The notes under the pieces were generated by a model. The model ran no database searches. It was not told the origin of the DNA and worked only from the letters and a program-made list of their open reading frames with translations. Below are positions 29,101 through 36,551 of a DNA stretch of 64,000 nucleotides, piece by piece. A program made the position numbers and the translations under genes. The stretch comes from an uncultured Prevotellaceae bacterium (GTDB taxonomy: Bacteria > Bacteroidota > Bacteroidia > Bacteroidales > Bacteroidaceae). Location of the stretch: NCBI GenBank assembly GCA_946184125.1, contig CAMHEL010000001.1:1-64000 (forward strand), in the 5' to 3' direction. The first letter of the stretch is position 1. Each line of letters opens with the position of its first letter.

Positions 29101-29946
29101 GAAGGGCACCGTCTGCACAAACATGCCGTAAGTGTGTGCCAGGCGTTTGTCGAAACGGCCATGGTTGATGGTGGAGAAGGTGACACGGCTGTGGTGGGTG
29201 AGCTTGCTCAAGGTGAGGCTGAAGACTGCCATTAGCAGCAGTGGGGCCGAGGTGTGGTGCTCTTCCGTCCAGCGGTCTGTTTCTTGCCGGCTGATGCTGA
29301 AGCTCTCTGTGCTTTTTCCCTCGTTGCTGGAGGGTGTGCCGGAGACATAGCAGGTTGCCTCGCAGTCTTCGAAAAGACCGAGGAAATAGTCTCTCGCTTT
29401 GGTGTAGGATGGGGTGTGCAGGGCCTGCTGCTCTTCCTCGGCCCAGGCAAACAGCGTCTTCGCCGGCGGAGCCAGGACGCACCCCGCATAGGCCGCTGGC
29501 AGGTCGGTCTGCATGAGGTTGTGTGCGATGGTGTAACCGTCGGCGATGCTGTGGTGGAAGTCGGAAAGAAGATACAGATGGCTGTCGGTCTCGATGACTT
29601 CAAAGCGGCAAAGTGCCTCATCGCCGAATAGGTCGAAGGGCTTGACGAAGCCGTGGCGGATATACGTGTCGGCCACGTCCTCGCTCATCTGGCGTCGGGC
29701 GACGGGGATGGGGAGGGCGTGGTCGGCATATTGACGGATGGTGCCGTCGGGGGTTCTTATGAAACGGATATGGAGCTCCTCACGGGAGGAGCAGATACAA
29801 GTGATGGCATCCACGAGCCTTGAGGCATCGACAGACTTGCCGAGGGTGATGACCGATGGCAGGTTCCATGCGGTGGACTGTGGCGTGGCGCTGCAGGCAA
29901 GGAGAATGCCGAGCTGCGCGTCGAGCACAGGGTGCGAGTCCATCAC
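26143..29946 (-). CDS. Single-module non-ribosomal peptide synthetase, C-A-T-R
   Basis: This 1267-residue protein has a condensation domain (about 1-430) with intact 'HHSIADG' (131-137) and an adenylation domain (about 440-900) with 'IIYTSGTTGRPKG' (566-578), 'NTYGPTE' and the catalytic Lys in 'SSGKVAYRQL' (about 890). A carrier domain has 'FFALGGTS' (Ser 942). The NAD(P)H reductase domain has 'LLTGATGFLG' (1018-1027) and 'YSRSK' (Tyr 1170, Lys 1174). The module would load one amino acid, condense it with a donor and release it reductively as an aldehyde or alcohol. The reductase part is only about 250 residues, shorter than the usual 350-400, so its C-terminal lid is missing or reduced. Substrate-code residues D-A-x-x-E are seen in 'FDASVED' but I do not assign a substrate. 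It starts 19 bp after pheS. No phosphopantetheinyl transferase is in the window. Confidence 0.88.
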   Translation of the reverse strand: MMDSHPVLDAQLGILLACSATPQSTAWNLPSVITLGKSVDASRLVDAITCICSSREELHIRFIRTPDGTIRQYADHALPIPVARRQMSEDVADTYIRHGFVKPFDLFGDEALCRFEVIETDSHLYLLSDFHHSIADGYTIAHNLMQTDLPAAYAGCVLAPPAKTLFAWAEEEQQALHTPSYTKARDYFLGLFEDCEATCYVSGTPSSNEGKSTESFSISRQETDRWTEEHHTSAPLLLMAVFSLTLSKLTHHSRVTFSTINHGRFDKRLAHTYGMFVQTVPFVADIATDTTCSDLLTQLRRQWMNTLRHRTYPFTHFCRDSGLIPKISFAFQGDGVKEETIIEGQHYQGVQLAQSSPGDLSVVVYAVDDSYEVRLEAPTSHSRGALRLFAHAMRHALSSLMTGSDSHVSGITLMSDDETARMLRLSAGEQNHHADDTVVSLFLKQCRSTPESVAVDDSRQSLTYSELERQSRALAHWLHTQNTSGPVIGLYATPCAAFLVGALAIMRAGAAYMPIDPHLPPQRQQQLIDDAGITLILDSTAIHTHASSTAPPCPIDHSQPQAPAYIIYTSGTTGRPKGVVIPHAALSNLIHFCVRRWPLTNRSRIACHSSLAFDASVEDLFPVLTTGGCVLLIPEDQRKDLDDIAHFIDIHHVTGGCYTTRLGVALAQSHDLPVDYLCVGGERLTDIPPVQGRVYNTYGPTEFTVDATYYELEKRRTYETIPIGRPLDNCHAFVVDCFGCLLPQGAVGELWLAGSNIALGYWKAPALTEERFTHCTFYHGKVYHTGDLVRWNDEGQLEFIGRKDRQVKIDGIRIALEEIEQQMRCIDGIVDAVVVAPEVNGKPLLTGYFTAHAPLTATEVSEQLRRALPATMVPQRLIALDAMPLTSSGKVAYRQLPMPMAEDTTPPATPLEATLCQLFAEVLGDRSSVGSTDDFFALGGTSILAMQLVTAARQKGYKLHFSDIFTHPTPHQLGLLLEHGGNLHDDDIEQYDYRPIHSLLHLSHDTLFAPLPSGATVLLTGATGFLGIHLLRALIDKNGYEVVCMMRDTDAEQARERLRERWAYYFGEELPSSHLRTVYGDLTRCESVTALTETSFDMVVNCAADVRYFAKDDNITLVNTEGVALLSQLCLATDRPLIHVSTLSVGGTDTNLPPLSPQTLYHHQQFTDQYSRSKFLAERHILSLVLSHHLKARIVRVGYLIPGDNGKTPFDDSLQRIPTLMGSLDTRTVQDIAQRIKATSTNVEQAAKKIVNWFTMPSKGIVCTIKE

Positions 29947-29965
29947 GGTGACGGTTGGAGAACGG

Positions 29966-31003
29966 TCAATAGGCCGACTCGAACTCGCGGAGGAAGCGGG
30001 TGTCGTTCTCTGAGAACATGCGTAGGTCGCTCACACGGTATTTCAGGTTGGTGATGCGCTCGACACCTACGCCGAAGGCATAGCCGCTGTAGATGCTGCT
30101 GTCGATGCCGCACAACTCCAGCACGTTGGGGTCAACCATGCCACAACCCAGGATTTCCACCCATCCGGTGTGCTTGCAGAAACCGCATCCCACACCGCCG
30201 CAGATGTGGCACGAGATGTCCATCTCGGCACTCGGCTCGGTGAAGGGGAAGAAACTCGGGCGGAGGCGGATTTTCGTGTCGGCACCGAACAACTCACGGG
30301 CGAAAGAGAGTAGTACCTGCTTGAGGTCGGTGAAGGAGACGTTGCGGTCGATGTAAAGTCCTTCCACCTGATGGAAGAAGCAGTGGGCACGGGCGGTGAT
30401 GGCCTCATTGCGATACACACGGCCTGGGCAGATGACGCGGATGGGAGGCTGGGTGGTGTCCATCACACGGGCCTGAACCGAACTGGTGTGGCTCCTGAGG
30501 ATGATGTTCTTTGCCACGTCGTCGGCATTGGTCTCCACGAAAAACGTGTCCTGCATGTCGCGAGCGGGATGGTCGGCGGCGAAATTCATCTTCGTGAACA
30601 CATGAAGGTCATCCTCCACCTCAGGACCATCGGCAAGCGTGAATCCCATACGTGAGAAAATGTCGATAATCTCGTTGGTGACAATCGAGATGGGATGGCG
30701 CGTGCCAAGCTCGATGGGGTAGGCGGTGCGTGTCAGGTCAAGGCTCTCAGTGGCACCGCCAGTGGTGGAAATCTCATCGCGAAGGGCATTGATGCGCTCG
30801 GTGGCCTTCTGCTTCAACTCGTTGAGCTTCATGCCAATGACACGTTTCTGCTCACCCGCCACTTGGCGGAAGTCCGACATCAGTGAGGCGATCTCTCCTC
30901 GCTTGCTCAAATACTTCAGGCGAAGGGCCTCTATCTCTTCGGCATTCGCCGCATGCAACTGCTGCACTTCACTCAGAAGTGCCTCTATTTTCTCAAGTAA
31001 CAT
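29966..31003 (-). CDS. pheS: Phenylalanyl-tRNA synthetase alpha subunit
   Basis: This 345-residue class II synthetase subunit charges tRNA-Phe with PheT. It has an N-terminal coiled coil (to about residue 90), motif 1 around 'YPIELGTRHPISIV', motif 2 'RVYRNEAITARAHCFFHQVEG' in part, and motif 3 'FGVGVERI' near the end. Length is normal for the family. The ATG at 31003 was chosen over an upstream TTG because a -7 box (31028-31035) places the transcript start only about 18 nt before it. The NRPS gene follows 19 bp downstream on the same strand and is probably co-transcribed. pheT is not in the window. Confidence 0.95.
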   Translation of the reverse strand: MLLEKIEALLSEVQQLHAANAEEIEALRLKYLSKRGEIASLMSDFRQVAGEQKRVIGMKLNELKQKATERINALRDEISTTGGATESLDLTRTAYPIELGTRHPISIVTNEIIDIFSRMGFTLADGPEVEDDLHVFTKMNFAADHPARDMQDTFFVETNADDVAKNIILRSHTSSVQARVMDTTQPPIRVICPGRVYRNEAITARAHCFFHQVEGLYIDRNVSFTDLKQVLLSFARELFGADTKIRLRPSFFPFTEPSAEMDISCHICGGVGCGFCKHTGWVEILGCGMVDPNVLELCGIDSSIYSGYAFGVGVERITNLKYRVSDLRMFSENDTRFLREFESAY

Positions 31004-31027
31004 TCTCTTATCTTTTGAAATTGTATG

Positions 31028-31035
31028 CAAAGGTA
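31028..31035 (-). promoter_or_regulatory. -7 promoter box of pheS
   Basis: TACCTTTG followed by C on the minus strand matches the Bacteroidetes -7 consensus. It is back-to-back with the plus-strand box at 31078, so one 122-bp gap serves two divergent genes. Confidence 0.65.
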
Positions 31036-31077
31036 ATATTTTTATGGTAAATCACGCACATTATCGAAATAAAGTTG

Positions 31078-31085
31078 TACTTTTG
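31078..31085 (+). promoter_or_regulatory. -7 promoter box of the DUF4348 lipoprotein gene
   Basis: TACTTTTG followed by C fits TAnnTTTG and lies 40 nt before the ATG at 31126. No clear -33 box is seen. Confidence 0.55.
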
Positions 31086-31125
31086 CAAGTAATATCGTCA
31101 AATTCGGGCGCATAACATATAATGT

Positions 31126-32001
31126 ATGATTAGACGAAAGACCATTTTCGCGTGCTTCATACTTATGGCTTTAGGTATCGTCTATAGCTGTAAGGACAAG
31201 AAGCCTGAGGTGGAGGAGATAACTAAGACAGACACTGTGGTGCCAGTCGATACCGTGCCGGCTGTCGTGGTCGATACCGTGCCTGAGGATGCCATGGACA
31301 GCCTCATCTCTGCCACGCCAATGCCCGTCGCTGCCGACGAGCTCTTCGATGACTTCCTCTTCAACTTCGCCGCCAACAAAAAACTGCAGTATGAGAGGGT
31401 GGACTTCCCTCTCGAAGTGGAGCAGGGCGACACCACAACCACCATACAGCAGGCGGAGTGGAAACAGGAGCACTATTTCATGAAACAGGAGTTCTATACC
31501 CTCATCTTCGACAATGAGAAACAGCTCGACCTGGTGAAAGCCACACACCTCGACAGCGTCGTGGTAGAGAAAATCGACCTCAGGGCTAATAACGTCGAGC
31601 AGCATATCTTCAACAGGGTGAACGGGCAATGGAGGCTCACTGGCATCACTCGCAACTCCATCCTGCAGAACCCCAACAAGTCCTTCCTCGGCTTCTACGA
31701 GAAATTCGCCAACGACTCCGCCTTCCAGATGCAGAGCATCGGAGAGCCGGTCGAGGCCACTGTGCCCGACCCCGACGATGAGTACGGCACGGTGGAAGGT
31801 GAGTTCTTCCCGGAACAGTGGCCCGACTTCCGTCCCACCGAACTGCCCACAGATTTCCTTTACAATATCAATTATGGCCAGTCATATACGCAGAACAAGC
31901 AGAAAGTGCTCGTTTTCAGGGGCATCGCCAATGGACTGGAGGCAAGGATGACTTTCAGGCAGACCGATGGAAAATGGAAACTGGTGAAATTGGTCAACTG
32001 A
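31126..32001 (+). CDS. DUF4348 lipoprotein
   Basis: This 291-residue protein has a lipoprotein signal peptide, with Cys 22 in 'IVYSCKDKK', followed by a Thr/Val/Pro/Asp-rich linker (about 30-70). The folded part from about residue 74 starts 'FDDFLFNFAANKKLQ' and continues with 'RVDFPL', which I recognise as DUF4348, a Bacteroidetes-only family of unknown function. The C-terminal part 'FRQTDGKWKLVKL' resembles an NTF2/Tim44-like end. It probably lies on the outer-membrane inner face or the surface. It stands between the divergent pheS and murB and has its own promoter. Confidence 0.75.
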   Translation: MIRRKTIFACFILMALGIVYSCKDKKPEVEEITKTDTVVPVDTVPAVVVDTVPEDAMDSLISATPMPVAADELFDDFLFNFAANKKLQYERVDFPLEVEQGDTTTTIQQAEWKQEHYFMKQEFYTLIFDNEKQLDLVKATHLDSVVVEKIDLRANNVEQHIFNRVNGQWRLTGITRNSILQNPNKSFLGFYEKFANDSAFQMQSIGEPVEATVPDPDDEYGTVEGEFFPEQWPDFRPTELPTDFLYNINYGQSYTQNKQKVLVFRGIANGLEARMTFRQTDGKWKLVKLVN

Positions 32002-32051
32002 CCCTTCTGACCTGTTAATAGCATGATACTCAACTCTCCCAGTAAATCATT

Positions 32052-33065
32052 ATGATAGACATTCTAAATTATGACCTGACCAGGCACAACACTTTTGGCA
32101 TCAAGGTATCCTGCCGGAGGTACGTAGAACTGGAGAAAGAGGCTGAGGTGACACCCTTCGTCTGTTCACTAACCGACGACGACACACCCATCCTCGTCAT
32201 CGGAGGTGGAAGCAACCTGCTGTTCACCGGAGATTTCAAGGGGACGGTGCTGCGCTCGGCCATCAAAGGAGTAGAGACAACCAGCGAGAACGGATATGTG
32301 CTGCTCAGATGCGGCTCAGGGGAGCGGTGGGACGATATCGTCGCCCTATGCGTCGACCATGGGTGGTATGGCGCCGAAAACCTCTCCTACATACCCGGCG
32401 ATGTGGGGGCTTCTGCCGTTCAGAACATCGGGGCTTACGGCGTTGAGGTGAAAGACCTTATCTGGGCCATCGAAGCCGTTGACCTCAAAACGGGACTGAT
32501 GGTGAATATCGAACCGCAGGACTGTGAGTATGGCTACCGCGACTCTCGATTCAAAAGGGAGTGGATGGGGCGATTCTTCATCACGGCGGTCACTTACAGA
32601 CTATCGGAAACCTTCTCGCCCAAACTCGACTATGGCAACATCAGGGCGATGCTGGAGGCAAGAGGGATAGAAAAACCCACGGCACGGCAGCTTAGGCAGG
32701 TCATCATCGATATCAGAAAGGCAAAACTGCCCGACCCGGAGCAGGAAGGTAATGCGGGAAGCTTTTTCGTCAACCCCGTCGTCGATGGCGAGAAGTACAG
32801 ACAACTGGCAAGCATCTATCCTGACATGCCTCACTACACCATCGACAGCGACAATGAGAAAATACCTGCGGGATGGCTCATCGAACAATGCGGATGGAAG
32901 GGACGGAGTATGGGTAATGCCGCCGTCAGTGGCAAACAGGCTCTCGTGCTGGTCAACAAGGGGGGCGCTACGGGAGAGGACGTGCTGCGGCTGTGCGAGG
33001 CGGTAAGAAACGATGTCTTCAATAGGTTCGGCATAGAAATCCATACCGAGGTCAACATCATCTGA
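32052..33065 (+). CDS. murB: UDP-N-acetylenolpyruvoylglucosamine reductase
   Basis: This 337-residue FAD enzyme makes UDP-MurNAc for peptidoglycan. The FAD-binding motif 'ILVIGGGSNLL' is at about residues 47-57, and 'SYIPGDVGASAVQNIGAYG' marks the active-site region. The family's catalytic Ser and late Glu are in 'GNAGSFFVNPV' and 'IHTEVNII'. The C-terminal 'AGWLIEQCGWKG' is typical of the E. coli-type (type I) enzyme. The ATG at 32052 is followed by a clear N-terminus 'YDLTRHNTFG'. The MBL hydrolase gene follows 5 bp later. Confidence 0.95.
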   Translation: MIDILNYDLTRHNTFGIKVSCRRYVELEKEAEVTPFVCSLTDDDTPILVIGGGSNLLFTGDFKGTVLRSAIKGVETTSENGYVLLRCGSGERWDDIVALCVDHGWYGAENLSYIPGDVGASAVQNIGAYGVEVKDLIWAIEAVDLKTGLMVNIEPQDCEYGYRDSRFKREWMGRFFITAVTYRLSETFSPKLDYGNIRAMLEARGIEKPTARQLRQVIIDIRKAKLPDPEQEGNAGSFFVNPVVDGEKYRQLASIYPDMPHYTIDSDNEKIPAGWLIEQCGWKGRSMGNAAVSGKQALVLVNKGGATGEDVLRLCEAVRNDVFNRFGIEIHTEVNII

Positions 33066-33070
33066 AACTT

Positions 33071-33832
33071 ATGAGATTCACCTTCTTAGGCACCGGAACA
33101 TCGGGTGGTGTTCCCAGCATCGGATGCGGATGCTCCGTATGCCGAAGCAACGACCCGCACGACAAAAGACTGAGGTGCTCGGCACTTATCGATGAGGGCG
33201 ACACGCGTCTGCTCATCGACTGCGGACCTGACTTCCGGCAGCAAATCCTCCCCTTCGACTTCAAACCCATCGATGCCGTGCTGCTCACACACATCCATTA
33301 CGACCATGTGGCGGGCATCGACGACATTCGCCCTTTCTGCGTCTTCGGCCCGGTGCACATCTATGCCGACCAGTCTACTGCCGATGCGCTGAGGCGTACC
33401 ATGCCTTATTGTTTTGGCGAGCACCTCTACCCCGGCGTGCCGCTGCTCGACCTGCAGGCCATTGCTCCCCACCAGACCATCACTGTCGGCGCGCTCGGCA
33501 TCACGCCTTTCACCGTCATGCACGGCAAACTGCCCATCCTTGGATTCCGTATCGGAAAACTCGCATACATCACCGACATGAAGAGCATCGAGCCGCAGGA
33601 AATGGCTTTTCTCGAGGGAACGGACACGCTCGTGGTCAATGCCCTGAGAAAACAAGGCCTGCACCACTCCCACCAGTTGGTCGATGACGCCGTTGCCTTC
33701 GCCCAACAGGTAGGGGCCCGCGAGACTTACCTTATTCATTTCTCACATGGCATCGGCCTCCATCGCGAAACCGAGGCAGAACTGCCCGAAGGCGTACACC
33801 TGGCCTACGACGGCCTCACACTCGACCTCTGA
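33071..33832 (+). CDS. MBL-fold metallo-hydrolase (PhnP-like)
   Basis: This 253-residue metallo-beta-lactamase-fold hydrolase starts 'FLGTGTSGGVPSIGCGCSVC', the opening of the PhnP/RNase Z-like branch. The metal motif 'THIHYDHVAGIDD' is at about residues 75-87 and further ligands are in 'VMHGKLP', 'ITDMKS' and 'LIHFSHGI'. Enzymes of this branch hydrolyse cyclic phosphodiesters; the true substrate here is not known. It is probably co-transcribed with murB and followed by a strong hairpin terminator. Confidence 0.88.
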   Translation: MRFTFLGTGTSGGVPSIGCGCSVCRSNDPHDKRLRCSALIDEGDTRLLIDCGPDFRQQILPFDFKPIDAVLLTHIHYDHVAGIDDIRPFCVFGPVHIYADQSTADALRRTMPYCFGEHLYPGVPLLDLQAIAPHQTITVGALGITPFTVMHGKLPILGFRIGKLAYITDMKSIEPQEMAFLEGTDTLVVNALRKQGLHHSHQLVDDAVAFAQQVGARETYLIHFSHGIGLHRETEAELPEGVHLAYDGLTLDL

Positions 33833-33853
33833 TTGAGGCGCCCATAAAAAACT

Positions 33854-33880
33854 ACGGGCACTGCCATAAGCAGTGCCCGT
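33854..33880. terminator. Bidirectional hairpin terminator
   Basis: An 11-bp perfect stem (ACGGGCACTGC at 33854-33864, its complement at 33870-33880) has a five-base loop, is preceded by a run of A and followed by TTATTTG. It lies between the convergent MBL and 98-residue genes. Confidence 0.8.
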
Positions 33881-33912
33881 TATTTGTTGTAACGCCGTGG
33901 AAAAAGGGGTGT

Positions 33913-34209
33913 TCACCATGAGAGAAGCCGAGCAAAGAAGCCTTTCTTGCGTGAGTGCGAACTCTTGCGTCCGCCACCATAGCGGTTGTATAGCTTCAGA
34001 ATGAGCAATATACCATCGAACACGCTTGCACCGGTTGTCATAAAAGCACTCAGGCGCTTGGATGGAGCCTGGCTTTTGGGCTTGTGGAACAGACTGTCCC
34101 ATTGTGTTTTCATAGAAAGACTGTCGCGGTCGAGATCCTCTTTCAAGGCCTGCTTACGGGCCCGGATGTCATCGAGCGACTTATAATGTAACAAAGGTTG
34201 GGTGGGCAT
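33913..34209 (-). CDS. Small hypothetical protein of the YtxH/holin-like cluster
   Basis: This 98-residue basic protein has a charged N-terminal half ('RARKQALKEDLDRDS'), one moderately hydrophobic segment 'GASVFDGILLILKLYNRYGG' (about residues 61-80) and a lysine/arginine-rich tail. I recognise no named domain. It follows the holin-like gene by 9 bp on the same strand, an arrangement often seen in Bacteroidales, so it is probably a membrane-associated partner in an envelope-stress cluster. Confidence 0.65.
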   Translation of the reverse strand: MPTQPLLHYKSLDDIRARKQALKEDLDRDSLSMKTQWDSLFHKPKSQAPSKRLSAFMTTGASVFDGILLILKLYNRYGGGRKSSHSRKKGFFARLLSW

Positions 34210-34218
34210 ACGTGACTT

Positions 34219-34566
34219 CTAATTTAGTAATATGTCTGCAAGAAAGCGCACCAAGGGCTTCTCTATCCATTTGCGACGGTTGTACACAAAAAGGATGAGC
34301 AACAATAAATAGATGCCGGCAACTATCAGGAATGCCCCGACTGTTCCCACAAGATGCGACAATGCGTAGGCGAGGGCGAAAGAAATGTAGATGAGCATCA
34401 GAACTACCAACAGAAGGGCAACCAACGTGACGGCGGCAAGCGTAAGAAGCCTCACCACCTTCTCGATGATGTCCAACTTGATGTATTCCGACTTCACGCC
34501 CACATAGCGCTTCGCCGACTCTACCAATTGGGCTATCGTCTCTATATTGTCGTCACTGGAAATCAT
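34219..34566 (-). CDS. Phage holin-like (Holin-X family) membrane protein
   Basis: This 115-residue protein has an amphipathic N-terminus ('ETIAQLVESAKRYVGVKSEY') and two long hydrophobic helices (about 40-66 and 73-95). That is the layout of the putative holin superfamily III (PF07332), common in chromosomal Bacteroidetes clusters unrelated to phage. The middle position of a YtxH/holin-like/basic-protein trio suggests an inner-membrane stress role rather than lysis. No phage genes are nearby. Confidence 0.75.
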   Translation of the reverse strand: MISSDDNIETIAQLVESAKRYVGVKSEYIKLDIIEKVVRLLTLAAVTLVALLLVVLMLIYISFALAYALSHLVGTVGAFLIVAGIYLLLLILFVYNRRKWIEKPLVRFLADILLN

Positions 34567-34581
34567 CCTTCAGACGATTTT

Positions 34582-34797
34582 TTAATCCTCGCCTGTGGCG
34601 ACGTCCTTCAGGTCGTCCACAAGGTCTTCCATGTCCTTGCGGCTGATGTTGATGTTGTGCTTCTTCAGAAAGTCTGACACCGTGTCGGCAAGACGTGTGC
34701 GGGTGTCGGTCCCCTTCTCGGGAGCCATGAGAATGCCAAGGGCTGCGCCAGCAAGGGCACCGCCAATGAAAGCGCCAATGTAACTAAGCTGTTTCAT
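34582..34797 (-). CDS. YtxH-domain small membrane protein
   Basis: This 71-residue protein starts with a glycine/alanine-rich membrane segment 'YIGAFIGGALAGAALGILMA' followed at once by 'PEKGTDTRTRL', the signature of YtxH/GvpP-type proteins. An amphipathic helix and an acidic tail come next. Members are linked to general stress in other phyla; here the function is unknown. It is first of three same-strand genes with gaps of 15 and 9 bp. Confidence 0.8.
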   Translation of the reverse strand: MKQLSYIGAFIGGALAGAALGILMAPEKGTDTRTRLADTVSDFLKKHNINISRKDMEDLVDDLKDVATGED

Positions 34798-34875
34798 AAT
34801 GTTGATGGTTGATAATTAAACTTGAAAGATTAAGTCGTGTGAGGGGCCTTTGGGGCTACCTCCGCTTTTCGAAAG

Positions 34876-34883
34876 CAAATATA
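34876..34883 (-). promoter_or_regulatory. -7 promoter box of the YtxH operon
   Basis: TATATTTG followed by C on the minus strand fits TAnnTTTG and lies about 80 nt before the ATG at 34797, giving a leader of about 70 nt. No standard -33 box is evident. Confidence 0.5.
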
Positions 34884-34999
34884 GCAATTCTTTTTCAATT
34901 GAACCCACTTTTCAATGTCTTTTTTTGTTAAAAATGTTGTATTTTGTTAGTTTAACAAACTTTATAGCCTTTTTCGGTCGTTTTTTAGCCGAATTTGTG

Positions 35000-35007
35000 T
35001 AATTTCG
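35000..35007 (+). promoter_or_regulatory. Weak -7 promoter box of the SPOR lipoprotein gene
   Basis: TAATTTCG followed by C differs from TAnnTTTG by one base and lies 56 nt before the ATG at 35063. The AT-rich 265-bp gap between the divergent YtxH and SPOR genes holds nothing else I recognise. Confidence 0.4.
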
Positions 35008-35062
35008 CACTTGAAATAGAATTATGTGTAAATATCATCATCAATTACCAATCTTTTAACAA

Positions 35063-35563
35063 ATGAAGAAGTATCTCGTTATCTGCGCAGGGCTGTGTGT
35101 AGCTCTGGCATTCAGTAGCTGCAAGTCGAAGGAGAGCGCATACCGCAAGGCTTACGACAAGGCAAAAGCCCAGGATGCAGCCGTCACCGAAAACACCAAC
35201 TACGACGACACACCCGTTGTCACTCCGTTCGTTGACACGCCCGTCGCTGACAACAACGCAACAACTAACAACAACAATTACGAAAACGAGTCTGTACGCT
35301 CGGAGAACCTCACCGTGGTCAACGGCTCTGGTCTTAAGGCTTACAGCGTCGTCGTTGGCTCCTTCTCTGTCAAGTCGAATGCCGAGAACCTCGTGTCAAG
35401 GCTCCGCTCACAGGGCTACGACGCTCAGCTGGCATACAATTCTGCACGCGACATGTACCGTGTCGTTGCAACAACCTTCGCTGAGAAGGGACGTGCCGTG
35501 CAGAGCCGCAACCAGCTGCGCAACACCTATCCCGACGCTTGGCTGCTCTATTACGGCTATTAA
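35063..35563 (+). CDS. SPOR-domain lipoprotein
   Basis: This 166-residue protein has a lipobox 'LAFSSCKSK' (Cys 20), an Asn/Thr/Asp-rich linker (about 40-85) and a C-terminal SPOR domain (about 90-160). The domain shows 'YSVVVGSFSVKSNAENLVSRL' in part, then 'YRVVATTF' and 'AWLLYYGY'. SPOR domains bind denuded peptidoglycan at division sites, so this is an envelope protein. The ruvX gene starts 6 bp downstream and is probably in the same transcript. Confidence 0.88.
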   Translation: MKKYLVICAGLCVALAFSSCKSKESAYRKAYDKAKAQDAAVTENTNYDDTPVVTPFVDTPVADNNATTNNNNYENESVRSENLTVVNGSGLKAYSVVVGSFSVKSNAENLVSRLRSQGYDAQLAYNSARDMYRVVATTFAEKGRAVQSRNQLRNTYPDAWLLYYGY

Positions 35564-35569
35564 TACGTC

Positions 35570-35986
35570 GTGGCGAGAATACTGGCCATCGACTATGGCA
35601 GAAAACGCACCGGACTGGCAGTCACCGACCCCCTGCAGCTCATAGCCGGGGGGTTGGCGACTGTTTCTACTGCAACGCTCATGGACTGGTTGCGTGACTA
35701 TCTGCAGCGCGAGGAGGTGGAAATGGTCGTCGTGGGGGAACCGAAACAGACCAACGGACAGCCCAGCGAGAACTGGAAAAGAGTGAAGCAGTTTGTCGCA
35801 CAATTCAGAAAGGCTTTCCCGAACATCTCCGTTGCTCTCTACGACGAGCGATTCACATCGGTACTCGCACATCAGGCCATGATTGACGGCGGGTTGCGAA
35901 AAAAAGCCCGACAGGACAAGGCACTCGTCGACGAGATTAGTGCCACTATTATTTTGCAGAGTTTTTTGGAATCGAGAAGGAAATGA
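35570..35986 (+). CDS. ruvX: Holliday-junction resolvase-like / pre-16S rRNA nuclease YqgF
   Basis: This 138-residue RNase H-fold protein uses a GTG start at 35570, chosen because it gives the family N-terminus 'RILAIDYGRKRTGLAVTD' 6 bp after the previous stop. The catalytic acids are the Asp in 'AIDYG', the Glu in 'VVGEPKQTNG' and the Asp in 'YDERFTS'. The known role of YqgF is 5'-end maturation of 16S rRNA. Its TGA overlaps the ATG of def by 4 bp. Confidence 0.93.
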   Translation: MARILAIDYGRKRTGLAVTDPLQLIAGGLATVSTATLMDWLRDYLQREEVEMVVVGEPKQTNGQPSENWKRVKQFVAQFRKAFPNISVALYDERFTSVLAHQAMIDGGLRKKARQDKALVDEISATIILQSFLESRRK

Positions 35987-36546
35987 TACTACCTATTTAT
36001 ATTTATGGGCAAAACGTGCTCAGGAAAGTGGCGGAGGACATCCCCGCCGACTACCCCGGTCTCAATGAGTTTGTCGATAACCTCTGGGAAACTCTTGCCG
36101 ATTCTGAGGGGATAGGTCTTGCCGCACCACAGGTGGGCAAGGATGTCCGCGTGGTGGTAATCGACCTTGACCTCCTTGCTGAGGATATGCCTGAGTACAA
36201 GGGGTTCAAGAAGGCATTCATCAACCCGCATATTCTGGAGTACGACGAGAGCGAAACCGACACCATGGAGGAGGGATGCCTCAGTCTGCCGGGTATTCAC
36301 GAGAAGGTGACACGACCCACACGCATCAAGGTGCGCTACGAGGACATCGACAGACAGGTGCATGAAGAGTGGGTGGGGGGATACCTCGCACGGGTCATGC
36401 AGCATGAGTTCGACCACCTCGAAGGAAAGGTTTTCATCGACCGCATCTCACCGTTCCGCAAAACGATGATAAAAAGCCGCCTTAAGGCTCTCCTGCAGGG
36501 GCGTTACAGCTGCTCCTACAAGACCAAGGCTGCCCTGAGGAAATAG
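35983..36546 (+). CDS. def: Peptide deformylase
   Basis: This 187-residue metalloenzyme removes the formyl group from nascent proteins. All three motifs are intact: 'GIGLAAPQVG' (about residues 43-52), 'EGCLSLPG' (about 102-109) and 'QHEFDHLEG' (about 143-151), which supply the Cys and two His metal ligands. It is translationally coupled to ruvX through ATGA and followed 5 bp later by the TPR gene, a gene order common in Bacteroidales. Confidence 0.96.
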   Translation: MILPIYIYGQNVLRKVAEDIPADYPGLNEFVDNLWETLADSEGIGLAAPQVGKDVRVVVIDLDLLAEDMPEYKGFKKAFINPHILEYDESETDTMEEGCLSLPGIHEKVTRPTRIKVRYEDIDRQVHEEWVGGYLARVMQHEFDHLEGKVFIDRISPFRKTMIKSRLKALLQGRYSCSYKTKAALRK

Positions 36547-36551
36547 TTGAC

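Noticed and set aside
26143..31003. Self-resistance pair: pheS as a duplicated, inhibitor-resistant synthetase for the NRPS product
   Set aside because: pheS looks like the ordinary housekeeping copy, with normal length and motifs. Without the rest of the genome a second copy cannot be claimed.
31004..31030. TTG start for pheS, nine codons upstream
   Set aside because: It lies almost on the predicted transcription start and adds residues not usual in PheS. The ATG at 31003 fits better.
34219..34566. Prophage holin
   Set aside because: No phage structural, lysis or integrase gene is nearby. The family is common in ordinary chromosomal clusters.
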